Assembly (NCBI RefSeq): GCF_000297055.2 | Contig: NC_022357.1 | Span: 186,001-250,000, forward strand | DNA length: 64,000 bases | Source of the DNA: Sulfuricella denitrificans skB26 | GTDB taxonomy: Bacteria > Pseudomonadota > Gammaproteobacteria > Burkholderiales > Sulfuricellaceae | Direction of reading: 5' to 3' | Shown here: piece by piece, positions 18,465 through 27,052 of the stretch | How the letters are laid out: the number at the start of each line of letters is the position of its first letter | Numbering within the stretch: position 1 is the stretch's first letter | Notes under the pieces: model-generated | The model's database searches: none | The model's input: the letters and a program-made list of their open reading frames with translations, nothing else | What the model was told of the DNA's origin: nothing | Program-made: the position numbers and the translations under genes

Positions 18465-18481
18465 TGCACAATTCCGGTGCG
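18465..18481 (+). promoter_or_regulatory. NtrC-binding site 2 of the glnA enhancer
   Basis: TGCACAATTCCGGTGCG matches the NtrC palindrome except at positions 6 and 17. It starts 31 bases after site 1, three helical turns, so both dimers sit on the same face of DNA, as in the classic paired enhancer of E. coli glnA. Confidence 0.75.
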
Positions 18482-18500
18482 TCCGATCGGTGGTTGGCTA

Positions 18501-18566
18501 CCCTCATCTCATCCTTCTTGTGGGGGGAGAGGTGGCAATGATTAAAGGCCATTTGTTTTGATTGGC
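18501..18566 (-). repeat. Dispersed palindromic repeat, copy 1 (decayed)
   Basis: This stretch aligns along its length with the repeat copy at 41021-41088 (CCTC..ATCCT..., GGCAATG, then the TTGTTTTGAT-GGC end), but its central palindrome is damaged. It lies between the NtrC sites and the sigma-54 promoter of glnA. Confidence 0.6.
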
Positions 18567-18601
18567 AGTTATGGCACAATTGCTTTTTTTACGTTTTTGC
18601 C

Positions 18602-18617
18602 TGGCATGCTTCATGCT
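18602..18617 (+). promoter_or_regulatory. Sigma-54 promoter of glnA
   Basis: TGGCATGCTTCATGCT fits the -24/-12 consensus TGGCACG-N4-TTGCW with two mismatches and has the obligatory GG-N10-GC spacing. The transcript would start near 18628, about 70 bases before the glnA ATG. With the paired NtrC sites upstream and ntrBC downstream this makes a complete NtrC-dependent control region. Confidence 0.75.
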
Positions 18618-18696
18618 AATTTGCCTCCCAGTAGCAAAAATCCAGAATTCGAAATCATTTTAGTGCTAACTTTTTAGATACCTTTAGGAGATAAAC

Positions 18697-20106
18697 ATGG
18701 CGGTCGCCGACGTTTTGAAAATGATCAAGGACAACGACGTTAAATTCGTTGACCTGCGCTTTACCGATACCCGCGGCAAGGAACAGCACGTTACCATTCC
18801 CTCCCACGTAGTGGACGAAGCCTGGTTCGAAGGCGGTCACGCTTTCGACGGTTCATCCATCGCCGGCTGGAAAGGTATTCAGGCTTCCGACATGCAGCTG
18901 ATGGCTGACCCGGATACCGCCAACATGGACCCGTTCTTCGACGAATCCACCCTGATCCTGTCCTGCGACGTGGTGGAGCCTTCCGATGGCAAGGGCTACG
19001 ACCGTTGCCCACGCTCCATCGCCAAGCGTGCTGAAGCCTACCTGAAATCCACCGGCATCGGCGACACCGCCTACTTCGGCCCAGAACCCGAATTCTTCAT
19101 TTTTGATTCCGTTACCTGGCACGCCGACATGTCTGGCGCTTCAGTAAAAATCGAGTCCGAAGAAGCTGCCTGGTCCTCCAGCGAAAAATTCGAAGGCGGC
19201 AACGTCGGCCACCGTCCCGGTATCAAGGGCGGTTACTTCCCCGTTCCTCCAGTCGATTCTTTCCAGGACATCCGCTCCGCCATGTGTCTGGCGCTGGAAG
19301 AAATGGGCGTGCCGGTCGAAGTGCATCACCATGAAGTGGCGACCGCCGGCCAGTGCGAAATCGGTACCCGGTTCAGCACTCTGGTAAAACGCGCCGACTG
19401 GACCCAGATCCTGAAATACGTGGTATTCAACGTTGCCCATGCCTATGGCAAGACCGCGACCTTCATGCCCAAGCCTATCGTTGGCGACAACGGTTCCGGC
19501 ATGCACGTGCACCAGTCGATCTGGAAAGACGGCCAGAACCTGTTCGCCGGTAACGGTTACGGCGGTCTGTCCGAAATGGCCCTGTTTTATATCGGCGGCA
19601 TCATCAAGCATGCCCGCGCTCTGAATGCGATCACCAACCCCGGCACCAACTCCTACAAGCGTCTGGTCCCAGGCTTCGAAGCGCCGGTTATGTTGGCCTA
19701 CTCCGCCAAGAACCGCTCCGCTTCGATTCGTATTCCGCACGTAGCCAACCCCAAGGGCCGCCGCATTGAAACCCGCTTCCCGGATCCTTCTGCCAACCCG
19801 TACCTGTGCTTCTCCGCTCTGATGATGGCCGGTCTTGACGGCATCCAGAACAAGATTCACCCAGGCGACGCAATGGACAAGAACCTGTACGACCTGCCGC
19901 CGGAAGAGGGGAAACTGATCCCGACCGTGTGCTCGTCGCTGGATCAGGCGCTGGAATACCTGGACAAGGATCGCGAGTTCCTGACCCGTGGCGGCGTGTT
20001 CTCCAACGACTGGGTCGATGCCTTTATCGAACTGAAAATGGAGGAGGTTACCCGCTTCCGCATGACCACCCATCCGGTCGAGTTCTCCATGTATTACAGC
20101 CTGTAA
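18697..20106 (+). CDS. glnA: Glutamine synthetase, type I
   Basis: This 469-residue dodecameric enzyme makes glutamine from glutamate, ammonia and ATP. Active-site motifs are [10 protein letters not shown] (metal-binding glutamates), [36 protein letters not shown] (ATP-binding loop) and NRSASIRIP. The adenylylation tyrosine lies in [10 protein letters not shown] near residue 398, so activity should be controlled by GlnE. Transcription is probably from the sigma-54 promoter upstream. AGGAG precedes the ATG at a good distance, and a strong terminator follows. Confidence 0.98.
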   Translation: MAVADVLKMIKDNDVKFVDLRFTDTRGKEQHVTIPSHVVDEAWFEGGHAFDGSSIAGWKGIQASDMQLMADPDTANMDPFFDESTLILSCDVVEPSDGKGYDRCPRSIAKRAEAYLKSTGIGDTAYFGPEPEFFIFDSVTWHADMSGASVKIESEEAAWSSSEKFEGGNVGHRPGIKGGYFPVPPVDSFQDIRSAMCLALEEMGVPVEVHHHEVATAGQCEIGTRFSTLVKRADWTQILKYVVFNVAHAYGKTATFMPKPIVGDNGSGMHVHQSIWKDGQNLFAGNGYGGLSEMALFYIGGIIKHARALNAITNPGTNSYKRLVPGFEAPVMLAYSAKNRSASIRIPHVANPKGRRIETRFPDPSANPYLCFSALMMAGLDGIQNKIHPGDAMDKNLYDLPPEEGKLIPTVCSSLDQALEYLDKDREFLTRGGVFSNDWVDAFIELKMEEVTRFRMTTHPVEFSMYYSL

Positions 20107-20124
20107 TCCTCGGCGCAGCAGTTC

Positions 20125-20152
20125 AAAAGGGCGGGTTACCCCGCCCTTTTTT
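20125..20152 (+). terminator. Rho-independent terminator of glnA
   Basis: GGGCGGG (20129-20135), loop TTAC, CCCGCCC (20140-20146), then six T residues. The AAAA before the stem pairs with part of the T run. It starts 19 bases after the glnA stop codon, so ntrBC expression from glnA requires read-through or a separate promoter. Confidence 0.93.
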
Positions 20153-20219
20153 ATTTGCCTGTCAGCCTATTCATCTCCGAAACGTTGATAAAGTTTGGTT
20201 AATCCCTTAATCTGAATCA

Positions 20220-20285
20220 GATCAAAACAAGCGCCCTTCACGTTTGCCCCCTCGCCCGTTTGCGGGAGAGGGTTGGGGAGAGGGC
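20220..20285 (+). repeat. Dispersed palindromic repeat, copy 2
   Basis: This copy runs from ATCAAAACAAGCGCCCTTCA to the GGGAGAGGGTTGGGGAGAGGG end. Its 3' end abuts the DUF4124 start codon and supplies the purine-rich GGAGAGGG that acts as ribosome-binding region. Confidence 0.85.
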
Positions 20286-20290
20286 TCTTC

Positions 20291-20758
20291 ATGGATAAAT
20301 TGCCTATGAGAACCGCGCTACTGATTTTTACTTTGCTCTTCCTGGGGCAGGCCGCCCATGCCGATATCTATATGTCGGTGGATGAAAATGGCCGAAAAAC
20401 CTATACCAACTTCCCCAAAAAGGGTGCCAAGAAACTCAATCTTGATCCGCCTTCCACGATGGCAGCTCCCAAGCCCCGCGCCCCAACGGCGACACCGCCC
20501 GGTTTTCCTCGCGTTGATGGCGAAACCCAGAAGCAGCGTGATGGAACGCGCCGCAGCATTCTGGAGCAGGAACTGGCTACCGAGCAGAACTTGCTGGATG
20601 AGGCCAAAAAAGCACTGACCGAAGGCGAGGCAACGCGCTTGGGCGGCGAGCGAAACTACCAGAAATACCTGGATCGGGTACAGGGCCTGAAAGACAATGT
20701 CGCTTTGCACGAAAAGAATGTCGAGGCGCTGAACAAGGAACTGGCCGGCGTAAAGTAA
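20291..20758 (+). CDS. Exported DUF4124 protein with coiled coil
   Basis: This 155-residue protein has a Sec signal peptide (about residues 1-25, AHA-DIY). A DUF4124 domain follows (DIYMSVDENGRKTYTNFPKKGAK), a short beta module of periplasmic proteins whose role is unknown. After a proline-rich linker come about 75 residues of charged coiled coil. It lies between glnA and ntrB on the same strand; involvement in nitrogen control is not shown by its sequence. ATG at 20291 was chosen. Upstream in-frame codons lie in the repeat, and a later ATG at 20306 is possible. Confidence 0.8.
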   Translation: MDKLPMRTALLIFTLLFLGQAAHADIYMSVDENGRKTYTNFPKKGAKKLNLDPPSTMAAPKPRAPTATPPGFPRVDGETQKQRDGTRRSILEQELATEQNLLDEAKKALTEGEATRLGGERNYQKYLDRVQGLKDNVALHEKNVEALNKELAGVK

Positions 20759-20824
20759 CTCCCCCGTCATCCCTGGCGTGACTCTTGCTTAACTCATAGC
20801 CAATTACCCAGGGATGAAGCACTC

Positions 20825-21886
20825 GTGATAACCCAACTCTTTGCCGGACTTGAACACCTGACCACCGCCGTGATCCTGCTCGATCAGGATCTGCATGTGG
20901 CTTATCTCAATCCGTCCGCGGAAAATCTGTTCAAGCTCAGCCGCAAGCATGTGGTCGGCATACCTCTGCAGCAGGTATTTGGCGATACCGAGACACTGCC
21001 CATGGCCGTCGAGTCGGCGCTGCTCACCCAGGCCAGTTTTACCGAGCATGAAATTCTCCTGAATACACACGGTAACCACAGCCTGTCTGTCAGCTGCACC
21101 GTCACTCCGGTGGATGTCGGCAGCATTAGCCTAATACTGGAATTTCACCAGATCGACAAGCAGCTGAAAATCGCCCGCGAAGAGCGCATGCAGGTACAGC
21201 AACAAGCCAACCGGGAACTGCTGCGCAATCTCGCTCACGAAATCAAGAACCCTCTGGGTGGTCTGCGCGGTGCGGCGCAGCTTCTGGAGTACGAACTCCC
21301 CCGTGCCGGCCTGCGCGAATATACCCAGGTGATCATCCAGGAGGCCGACCGTCTGCAGAAGCTGATGGATCGGTTGCTCACCCCCAGCCATCTGCCGCAC
21401 CTGCGTGCCACCAACATTCACGAGGTGCTGGAGCGGGTGCGCAGCCTGACTCTGGCAGAAACGCCCAAAGGTATCACCATCCGGCGCGACTACGACACCA
21501 GCCTGCCGGATCTGGTGGCAGATCCGGAGCAACTGATCCAGGCGGTGCTCAATATTGTGCGCAACGCGGTGCAATCCATGCAGGGAAAAGGAGAAATCAT
21601 CCTGCGTACGCGCATTGCACGCCAGGTCACGCTGGTGAAAAAGCGCTACCGTCAGGCGATCCAGGTACAAATCATCGACAATGGCCCTGGCATTCCCGAT
21701 GCAATCCGCGAAAAAATCTTTTATCCCCTGGTTTCCGGGAGGGAGGGGGGTAGCGGCATGGGACTGACCCTGGCACAAACCCTGATCAACCAGCACCAGG
21801 GTACGATCGAATGCGACAGCCGCCCTGGCTACACCTGCTTTACGCTGCTGCTGCCACTTACCGACATTGAAGGAGTATGCAAATGA
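20825..21886 (+). CDS. ntrB: Nitrogen regulation sensor kinase NtrB
   Basis: This 353-residue soluble histidine kinase/phosphatase phosphorylates NtrC when nitrogen is scarce and is controlled by PII. An N-terminal PAS domain (about residues 8-112) precedes the dimerisation box NLAHEIKNPLGGLRGAAQLLE with phosphoacceptor His138. The ATPase domain has the N box (NIVRNAVQSM), IDNGPGIPD and SGMGLTLAQTL. GTG at 20825 is used as start; family homology begins there. Its TGA overlaps the ntrC ATG (ATGA). Confidence 0.96.
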   Translation: MITQLFAGLEHLTTAVILLDQDLHVAYLNPSAENLFKLSRKHVVGIPLQQVFGDTETLPMAVESALLTQASFTEHEILLNTHGNHSLSVSCTVTPVDVGSISLILEFHQIDKQLKIAREERMQVQQQANRELLRNLAHEIKNPLGGLRGAAQLLEYELPRAGLREYTQVIIQEADRLQKLMDRLLTPSHLPHLRATNIHEVLERVRSLTLAETPKGITIRRDYDTSLPDLVADPEQLIQAVLNIVRNAVQSMQGKGEIILRTRIARQVTLVKKRYRQAIQVQIIDNGPGIPDAIREKIFYPLVSGREGGSGMGLTLAQTLINQHQGTIECDSRPGYTCFTLLLPLTDIEGVCK

Positions 21887-23283
21887 AAGCCGTCTGGGTC
21901 ATCGATGATGACCGCTCCATCCGCTGGGTGTTCGAAAAGGCACTAGCGCGGGAACAAATCGAGTTCCGCTCCTTCTCCACTGCCCAGGATGCCCTGTCTG
22001 CGCTGGAAACCGATACCCCTCAAGTGGTGGTAAGCGACATTCGCATGCCCGGTACCTCCGGGCTGGAACTGCTGGATCAGATCAAGGAACACCTGCCGGA
22101 TGTGCCGGTCATTATTATGACAGCCTACTCCGATCTGGACAGTGCCGTTTCGGCTTTCCAGGGCGGGGCCTTCGACTATTTGCCCAAACCCTTCGATGTC
22201 GATCAGGCCGTGGCGCTGGTTCGTCGCGCCCTGAGCGAGAGCGTGCGCCAATCGGCCAAGCCGGAATCGGCAGAATCCGTCACCGAAATTCTCGGCCAGG
22301 CACCGGCAATGCAGGAAATTTTTCGCGCCATCGGACGTTTGTCCCAATCGCATGTCACCGTGCTGATCAATGGTGAATCGGGCACCGGCAAGGAACTGGT
22401 GGCACACGCCCTGCATCGCCATAGTCCGCGTGCCGAAATGCCGTTCATTGCCCTCAATACCGCGGCCATTCCGAAGGATTTGCTCGAATCCGAGCTTTTC
22501 GGTCATGAACGTGGCGCCTTTACCGGTGCGCAGGCCCTGCGCCGCGGGCGCTTCGAACAGGCTGACGGTGGCACCTTGTTCCTGGACGAAATCGGCGACA
22601 TGCCGCCCGATTTGCAGACCCGTCTGCTGCGCGTGCTCTCCGATGGCCAGTTCTACCGCGTCGGCGGACATCAGCCGGTCAAGGTTAACGTGCGCGTCAT
22701 CGCCGCCACCCACCAGAACCTGGAGCAGCACGTCAGGCAGGGGCTGTTCCGCGAAGATCTGTTCCACCGTCTGAATGTCATTCGTCTGCGCCTGCCTCCC
22801 TTGCGCGAACGTGGTGAGGACATTCCACTCCTGGCTAAATATTTTCTGCAAAAAAGTGCGCGCGAACTGGGGGTTGAACCGAAAATGCTGTCGCCGGTCG
22901 CCATGCGCTATCTCAGCACCCTCAGCTGGAGCGGCAACGTGCGCCAACTGGAGAACGTCTGCCACTGGCTGACGGTGATGGCGCCAGGTCAGAACATTGA
23001 AATTGCCGACCTGCCGCCGGACCTGCGTGAAGATCAGGCAGCAGCTGTCGAGAGAAGCTGGCAGGAAGTATTAGGCCGCGAAGCGGACAAGGAATTCAAC
23101 CGTGGCGAACAGGGTGTGATGGACAAGTTTTCCCGGGATTTCGAGAAAATATTGATTACCTGCGCGCTGAAGCACACTGCGGGCAGGCGCATCGAAGCCG
23201 CCACTCTACTGGGCCTGGGGCGCAACACGCTGACACGCAAGATCCAGGAGCTGGGGCTGGAACGAGGTGGAGCGGAGGGGTGA
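21883..23283 (+). CDS. ntrC: Nitrogen regulation response regulator NtrC
   Basis: This 466-residue sigma-54 activator has a receiver domain with phosphoacceptor Asp52 ([13 protein letters not shown]). The AAA+ domain contains Walker A GESGTGKE, the sigma-54 contact loop GAFTGA and Walker [16 protein letters not shown]-terminal Fis-type helix-turn-helix ends [29 protein letters not shown]. It should bind the two palindromes upstream of glnA. ATG at 21883 overlaps the ntrB stop and has AAGGAG seven bases before it. A preceding in-frame ATG at 21877 is too close to that site. Confidence 0.97.
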   Translation: MKAVWVIDDDRSIRWVFEKALAREQIEFRSFSTAQDALSALETDTPQVVVSDIRMPGTSGLELLDQIKEHLPDVPVIIMTAYSDLDSAVSAFQGGAFDYLPKPFDVDQAVALVRRALSESVRQSAKPESAESVTEILGQAPAMQEIFRAIGRLSQSHVTVLINGESGTGKELVAHALHRHSPRAEMPFIALNTAAIPKDLLESELFGHERGAFTGAQALRRGRFEQADGGTLFLDEIGDMPPDLQTRLLRVLSDGQFYRVGGHQPVKVNVRVIAATHQNLEQHVRQGLFREDLFHRLNVIRLRLPPLRERGEDIPLLAKYFLQKSARELGVEPKMLSPVAMRYLSTLSWSGNVRQLENVCHWLTVMAPGQNIEIADLPPDLREDQAAAVERSWQEVLGREADKEFNRGEQGVMDKFSRDFEKILITCALKHTAGRRIEAATLLGLGRNTLTRKIQELGLERGGAEG

Positions 23284-23296
23284 AGCAATACTGCAG

Positions 23297-23986
23297 TTAT
23301 CCGGGACAAGCAGCGAGACAGCGCAATGCGCAAAGATCTTTCAGCAGTATGGTGTCGTTATGCGTTTCGATCATACCGTCGCTGCGCAGGCGCGCCATTA
23401 TGCGCGAAAAAGTCTCGGGCTGAATGCCGAGGCGGGAGGCAATCACCAGCTTGGGCACCAACAGGCGTATGCGAGAAGATTGCATCACGCCTTCGGGCAC
23501 CTGTTCAAGCAGGTATTCGGCAAGGCGCTGCGTGCCGCTGTGCAGGGTAAGCCGGTCGATCTCGTTGATCATGCCATTCAGGCAATGGCTCATGCTCGTC
23601 ATCAGGCTGAAGCACAACGCGTTGTTGTCCTTCAGCAGGGTCATGAAATTCTTGCAATCGAAAGCAAATACCGTCGAAGGCTCGATTGCAGCGGCATGGA
23701 GCGGGTACGTGCCGGCGAACATTACCGCTTCGGCAAACAACTGCTTCGGAGCGGCCAGGTCCATGACCTTTTCCGTGCCATCCACCGAGAGCCGGTAGAG
23801 CTTGATCATGCCGCGCTGTACCAGGTAGAAATGGTGGCAGGGTTCGCCTTGAGAAAAAATGGTTTGGCCCGTATTCAGTTCCACCACCTGCCCATAATTG
23901 ACGAGCTGCTTCAACTCATCGTCAGAGAGTGACGCAAAAAGTGTGCATTGCCTGATTTGTTCGATGAGTTGTTGGATTAAAGGCAT
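23297..23986 (-). CDS. Crp/Fnr-family regulator, DNR-like
   Basis: This 229-residue regulator has a cyclic-nucleotide-binding-like beta-roll (about residues 12-125, LFASLSDDELKQLVNYGQVVELNTGQTIFSQGE) and a C-terminal winged helix-turn-helix (LVPKLVIASRLGIQPETFSRIMARLRSDGMIE). It lacks the N-terminal cysteine cluster of FNR, so it should not carry an iron-sulfur cluster. This and its beta-roll sequence fit the DNR/NnrR branch, which responds to nitric oxide through heme. The recognition helix ETFSRIMARL is compatible with TTGAT-type boxes, and such a box lies 20 bases before its ATG. It is convergent with ntrC and divergent from two membrane proteins it probably controls. Confidence 0.88.
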   Translation of the reverse strand: MPLIQQLIEQIRQCTLFASLSDDELKQLVNYGQVVELNTGQTIFSQGEPCHHFYLVQRGMIKLYRLSVDGTEKVMDLAAPKQLFAEAVMFAGTYPLHAAAIEPSTVFAFDCKNFMTLLKDNNALCFSLMTSMSHCLNGMINEIDRLTLHSGTQRLAEYLLEQVPEGVMQSSRIRLLVPKLVIASRLGIQPETFSRIMARLRSDGMIETHNDTILLKDLCALRCLAACPG

Positions 23987-24006
23987 GAGCGAATTATATG
24001 TGAAAT

Positions 24007-24048
24007 TTGACATACATCAATGCGCGTCAATTTAACCAGCCTGATAAT
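24007..24048 (+). promoter_or_regulatory. FNR/DNR box and -10 element of a class II promoter
   Basis: TTGACATACATCAA (24007-24020) matches the FNR/DNR palindrome TTGAT-N4-ATCAA at all but one base. GATAAT at 24043-24048 is a good -10 box. A start near 24055 puts the box centre at -41.5, the exact position for class II activation, and leaves about 17 bases of leader with an AGGAGG site before the ATG at 24072. The same box lies just before the divergent regulator gene and may also give autoregulation. Confidence 0.75.
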
Positions 24049-24071
24049 TTTGGGTTCCTGAGGAGGGTTAC

Positions 24072-24482
24072 ATGCACAAACGCAACCGATTGTTTGTCTC
24101 CATCGCCCTGGTCTACGGACTGCTCGGCGGCCTGATTGCGATCGTTCGACTGATAGACCCGAGTCTGATCCCCGGCAACGTGCCCCGCGCCCATGGCCAC
24201 ATCATGCTGCTCGGCTTCATCCTGATGATGATTTATGGTATTGCCCTGCACGTATTGCCGCGCTTCGGCGGCTTCCCCCTGTATTCCGAACAGATGGCCG
24301 ACTGGCAGCTATATTTGGCCAATGCCGGTTTGCCATTGATGATCGCCGGATGGCTGGGCTGGCGCGACATGCTGGTGATGGTCGGGGGAGTGCTTACCTA
24401 CGGCGCAATCGTGCTGTTCGGCCTGAACATGATCCTCACCGTTCGCGCCAGAGGGCAGGGCAGAACCATTTCCGTGCAATGA
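24072..24482 (+). CDS. Four-helix membrane protein, NnrS/heme-copper oxidase-like
   Basis: This 136-residue inner-membrane protein has four predicted helices. The second contains RAHGHIMLLGFILMMIYGIALHVLPRF, with histidines spaced as in NnrS and in subunit I of cbb3-type oxidases and NO reductases, where they bind heme or copper. It is far shorter than those proteins (12 helices), so it would be a half- or quarter-size relative. The following gene carries a very similar block. Its promoter has a DNR/FNR box, which suggests expression under low oxygen or nitric oxide. Function is inferred only from this resemblance. Confidence 0.7.
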   Translation: MHKRNRLFVSIALVYGLLGGLIAIVRLIDPSLIPGNVPRAHGHIMLLGFILMMIYGIALHVLPRFGGFPLYSEQMADWQLYLANAGLPLMIAGWLGWRDMLVMVGGVLTYGAIVLFGLNMILTVRARGQGRTISVQ

Positions 24483-25147
24483 AAATCGAATTGATCGTTT
24501 CCGGCTCTTGTCCATTCTGCCTGGAAGCGGAAAAAGTCTGGCGTGCCGCGGCTGCCGATCACGGTTTCGAATTTTCTGTAGTAGATATTATTCAACCGGA
24601 AGGCGCAGCGCTGACGCAGCGCCTCAATCTGCAAACCGTCCCGGCGCTATTGATCGGCGGCAAACTGCGGGCAGTCGGCGTGCAAAGCCCAGAGGAAGCG
24701 CTCACTCTGCTTCTGCCCGCCCGTCAGGAAGCGCACGACCGGATGCAGCAGATGGGGGTCGCCTTTTCTCCGGACAACCGCTGGTTTATTCTGGCAGCTC
24801 AAGCTTACCTGATGCTTGCCGGTCTGGGACTGCTGATGAACGGCAGCTTCCTAAGCGACAATGCCGCCCGCCCGGCATTCATGCACCTGTTCACCCTCGG
24901 TTTTATGCTGTTCATGATTTACGGTCTTGCCAGCCACATGTTGCCGCGCTTCACCGGCAACCCGATCCGCGAGGGCGTCTGGCCCTGGCTGCAAATGGGT
25001 CTGGCTCATTGTGGGGTAATCGGCTATGCCGCAGGCTATCTTGCCGGTCGGCACACTCTGATTGTCGTGGGGGCAGTGCTAACGTGGCTGTCGCTGGCGA
25101 TATTCGCTTTCAGGGTCTGGCCGGTGCTGTGGCCAGAAAAAGCCTAG
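24479..25147 (+). CDS. Thioredoxin-fold / NnrS-like membrane fusion protein
   Basis: The protein has 222 residues in two parts. Residues 1-80 form a glutaredoxin/thioredoxin-like fold with the redox pair CPFC (about residues 10-13) and the cis-proline segment TVPALLIGG. Residues 95-220 are a four-helix membrane block closely similar to the preceding protein: [28 protein letters not shown] against its HIMLLGFILMMIYGIALHVLPRF. The ATG overlaps the previous stop (ATGA), so the two are co-translated and probably assemble together. A thiol-active cytoplasmic domain on a heme- or copper-binding-like membrane unit suggests redox or metal delivery; this is inference. The stop codon is shared in CTAG with convergent xth. 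Confidence 0.72.
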   Translation: MKIELIVSGSCPFCLEAEKVWRAAAADHGFEFSVVDIIQPEGAALTQRLNLQTVPALLIGGKLRAVGVQSPEEALTLLLPARQEAHDRMQQMGVAFSPDNRWFILAAQAYLMLAGLGLLMNGSFLSDNAARPAFMHLFTLGFMLFMIYGLASHMLPRFTGNPIREGVWPWLQMGLAHCGVIGYAAGYLAGRHTLIVVGAVLTWLSLAIFAFRVWPVLWPEKA

Positions 25148-25905
25148 AATTCGACCATCACCGGCGCATGATCCGAAGGCCGCTCTGCTTTGCGCGCTTC
25201 CTTGTCGATGATGCAGGATTTGCAGGTGCGCGCCAGTTCGCCGCTTAGCAGGATATGGTCGATGCGCAGGCCCATGTTGCGGCGGAAGGCATTCATACGG
25301 TAATCCCACCAGGAATAGATCTTTTCCGGCTGCTCGAACAAACGGAAACTGTCGGTCAGCCCTGAATCCACCAGACGCTGGAAAGCCTCGCGCTCAGGCA
25401 GGCTGAACAACACCTGACCCTCCCAGGCTTTGGGGTCATGGACATCACGGTCATCCGGCGCGATATTGAAATCACCCAGCACTGCCAGCCTGGGGTGGCA
25501 CGCCAGTTCATCGGTCAGCCAGGCCGTCAGGGCTTCCAGCCAGCCCAGCTTGTACTGGTACTTGTCTGAATCCACGCTCTGGCCGTTGGGGATGTAGAGG
25601 TTGATGACCCGCACGCCAGCGATGGTTGCCGCCAGTACGCGCTTTTGTACGTCCGCGTAGCCGGGAATGGCGGTTATTATTTCCGAGGCTGAGGTTTTGC
25701 TCAGTATCGCCACGCCGTTATAGGTTTTCTGGCCGCTGAAAACGGTCTGGTAGCCGGCGGCGGAAATTGCTGCCGCCGGAAAATTCACGTCCTCCAGCTT
25801 GGTTTCCTGCAGGCACAGCACATCTGGCTGATGTGCCGCGAGCCAGTCCAGGACTTGGGGAAGACGAACTTTAAGGGAATTGACGTTCCAGGTAACCAGC
25901 TTCAT
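25144..25905 (-). CDS. xth: Exodeoxyribonuclease III
   Basis: This 253-residue AP endonuclease/3' exonuclease of base-excision repair belongs to the EEP superfamily. Active-site motifs in order are [18 protein letters not shown] (metal-binding Glu), [24 protein letters not shown] (Asp and Asn), RIDHILLS and [10 protein letters not shown] (catalytic Asp-His). It is the last gene of an operon with two exported proteins, 6 bases after the preceding one. Confidence 0.96.
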   Translation of the reverse strand: MKLVTWNVNSLKVRLPQVLDWLAAHQPDVLCLQETKLEDVNFPAAAISAAGYQTVFSGQKTYNGVAILSKTSASEIITAIPGYADVQKRVLAATIAGVRVINLYIPNGQSVDSDKYQYKLGWLEALTAWLTDELACHPRLAVLGDFNIAPDDRDVHDPKAWEGQVLFSLPEREAFQRLVDSGLTDSFRLFEQPEKIYSWWDYRMNAFRRNMGLRIDHILLSGELARTCKSCIIDKEARKAERPSDHAPVMVEF

Positions 25906-25911
25906 GAAGAG

Positions 25912-26472
25912 TTACGGTTTTTTCTCGCCACCACTCGTTGCAGGTTTCTGCTCGCCGTTGGCGTCAGTTTTTACCGGCGCTTTCGATTTGGGCCTCAGGA
26001 ATGGGACACTCTCGGGGTAGCCAGCCTCGTCCAGCGCCGCATTCCAGGCTTCTGAATCGTACCCCTTAAGGCGAGTCGCCGTGCCAACTACCAGAACCGG
26101 TACTTCCAGTGCGCCAATCAGCTTCTTCAGCTCAGCCTGAACCTCCGGTGTGCTGGCATTTTTTTCATTGAACGGAACGCCGCGCTTGGTCAAATGCTCA
26201 CGTGCCTTGGCGCAGGCATCACCACACCCGGAATTATACAAGGTGACCGGAAAATTCTTTGCCGCCCGGCGGGAAGCGTAGGGGAGCTGGCCGTCATCCG
26301 CCGGCTGGGTGCCGATCTCCTTTTCCTCGATCATCCTGGCCGCAGAAGGCGGCGGGGGCTGTTCGCTGTAATGCACCTTGCCATCGGTGTCCACCCATCG
26401 GTAAAGGGAGGCGGATTGTGCCGAATACACCGCGAACATGCAGAGAATACAAAAAAAGACAGCGAGTTTCAT
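25912..26472 (-). CDS. Exported DUF4124-glutaredoxin protein
   Basis: This 186-residue protein has a signal peptide (about residues 1-21). A DUF4124 module follows (ASLYRWVDTDGKVHYSEQPPP), then a glutaredoxin-like domain (about residues 73-150). Its CxxxC-type site (NSGCGDACAKAREHL) replaces the usual CPYC. A cis-proline segment (EVPVLVVG) and GYD complete the fold. A lysine- and proline-rich tail follows. It probably acts on thiols or metals in the periplasm, but the altered active site makes classic glutaredoxin chemistry uncertain. The ATG overlaps the stop of the SH3 gene upstream. It is the second DUF4124 protein in the window. Confidence 0.85.
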   Translation of the reverse strand: MKLAVFFCILCMFAVYSAQSASLYRWVDTDGKVHYSEQPPPPSAARMIEEKEIGTQPADDGQLPYASRRAAKNFPVTLYNSGCGDACAKAREHLTKRGVPFNEKNASTPEVQAELKKLIGALEVPVLVVGTATRLKGYDSEAWNAALDEAGYPESVPFLRPKSKAPVKTDANGEQKPATSGGEKKP

Positions 26473-26963
26473 ATCCGAAGCCCATGCAAACGTTTATGGT
26501 AGTAAGCCCTGAGAGCCAGGACACCGATCACCACTCCGCCGGCAAACGCACTGAATGCCAGCAGCAGCAGATAGGAAGTCGGTGCGATAGCCTCCGGCTT
26601 GTTTTGTTTCTGCTCCACTTCGCGCTGCAGGTTCGCCAACTCCACCCGTGCAGCTACCAGTTCTTTTTGTGCAACCTCAAGTGCCGCCTGGTTTTGATTG
26701 GTTTTTTCCGGATCGGTCTTGTGGATAGTCAGGAGCTTGAGCTGCACCCAGCCCGTCTCTTCGTCAACGGTTTTAACTTTCGCGTAATCCTGATCGATCT
26801 CAATCACTTGTACTTCCGTGCTGGGAGGCAATACTTTAACCACGCGGTAGTTTTCTGCTTTGCCGCTACGCATGTTGACGCGAGCAGTGTCGGTCACCAA
26901 CGCCGTTTGCGCCGTTGCCGCTCCGCCCCACATCAGCATCGTCAGAAACAGAAAAATCTTCAT
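26469..26963 (-). CDS. TIGR04211-type SH3 domain membrane protein
   Basis: This 164-residue protein has a signal peptide, a bacterial SH3 domain (about residues 22-85, TDTARVNMRSGKAENYRVVKVLPPSTEVQVIE), a coiled coil (about 93-122) and a C-terminal membrane helix (about 130-152) ending in a basic tail. This order matches the YgiM/TIGR04211 family. The SH3 domain should sit in the periplasm and may bind cell wall. It heads the operon with the DUF4124-glutaredoxin gene and xth. Confidence 0.87.
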   Translation of the reverse strand: MKIFLFLTMLMWGGAATAQTALVTDTARVNMRSGKAENYRVVKVLPPSTEVQVIEIDQDYAKVKTVDEETGWVQLKLLTIHKTDPEKTNQNQAALEVAQKELVAARVELANLQREVEQKQNKPEAIAPTSYLLLLAFSAFAGGVVIGVLALRAYYHKRLHGLRI

Positions 26964-27052
26964 CTGCTCAACTTGTTATATGAATATGTTTAAGTAATAT
27001 CACAAGTAAAACCCAAAAATCAAGTTTTTTATTGAGCAATTTATCCGCAAGC

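Noticed and set aside
18572-18583. TGGCACAATTGC as the glnA sigma-54 promoter
   Set aside because: It has both half-motifs but only 2 bases between TGGCAC and TTGC; sigma-54 needs 5. The sequence at 18602-18617 has the correct spacing.
21877-21882. ntrC start at the first ATG (21877)
   Set aside because: It is one base from the AAGGAG site; the ATG at 21883 has proper spacing and overlaps the ntrB stop as usual.
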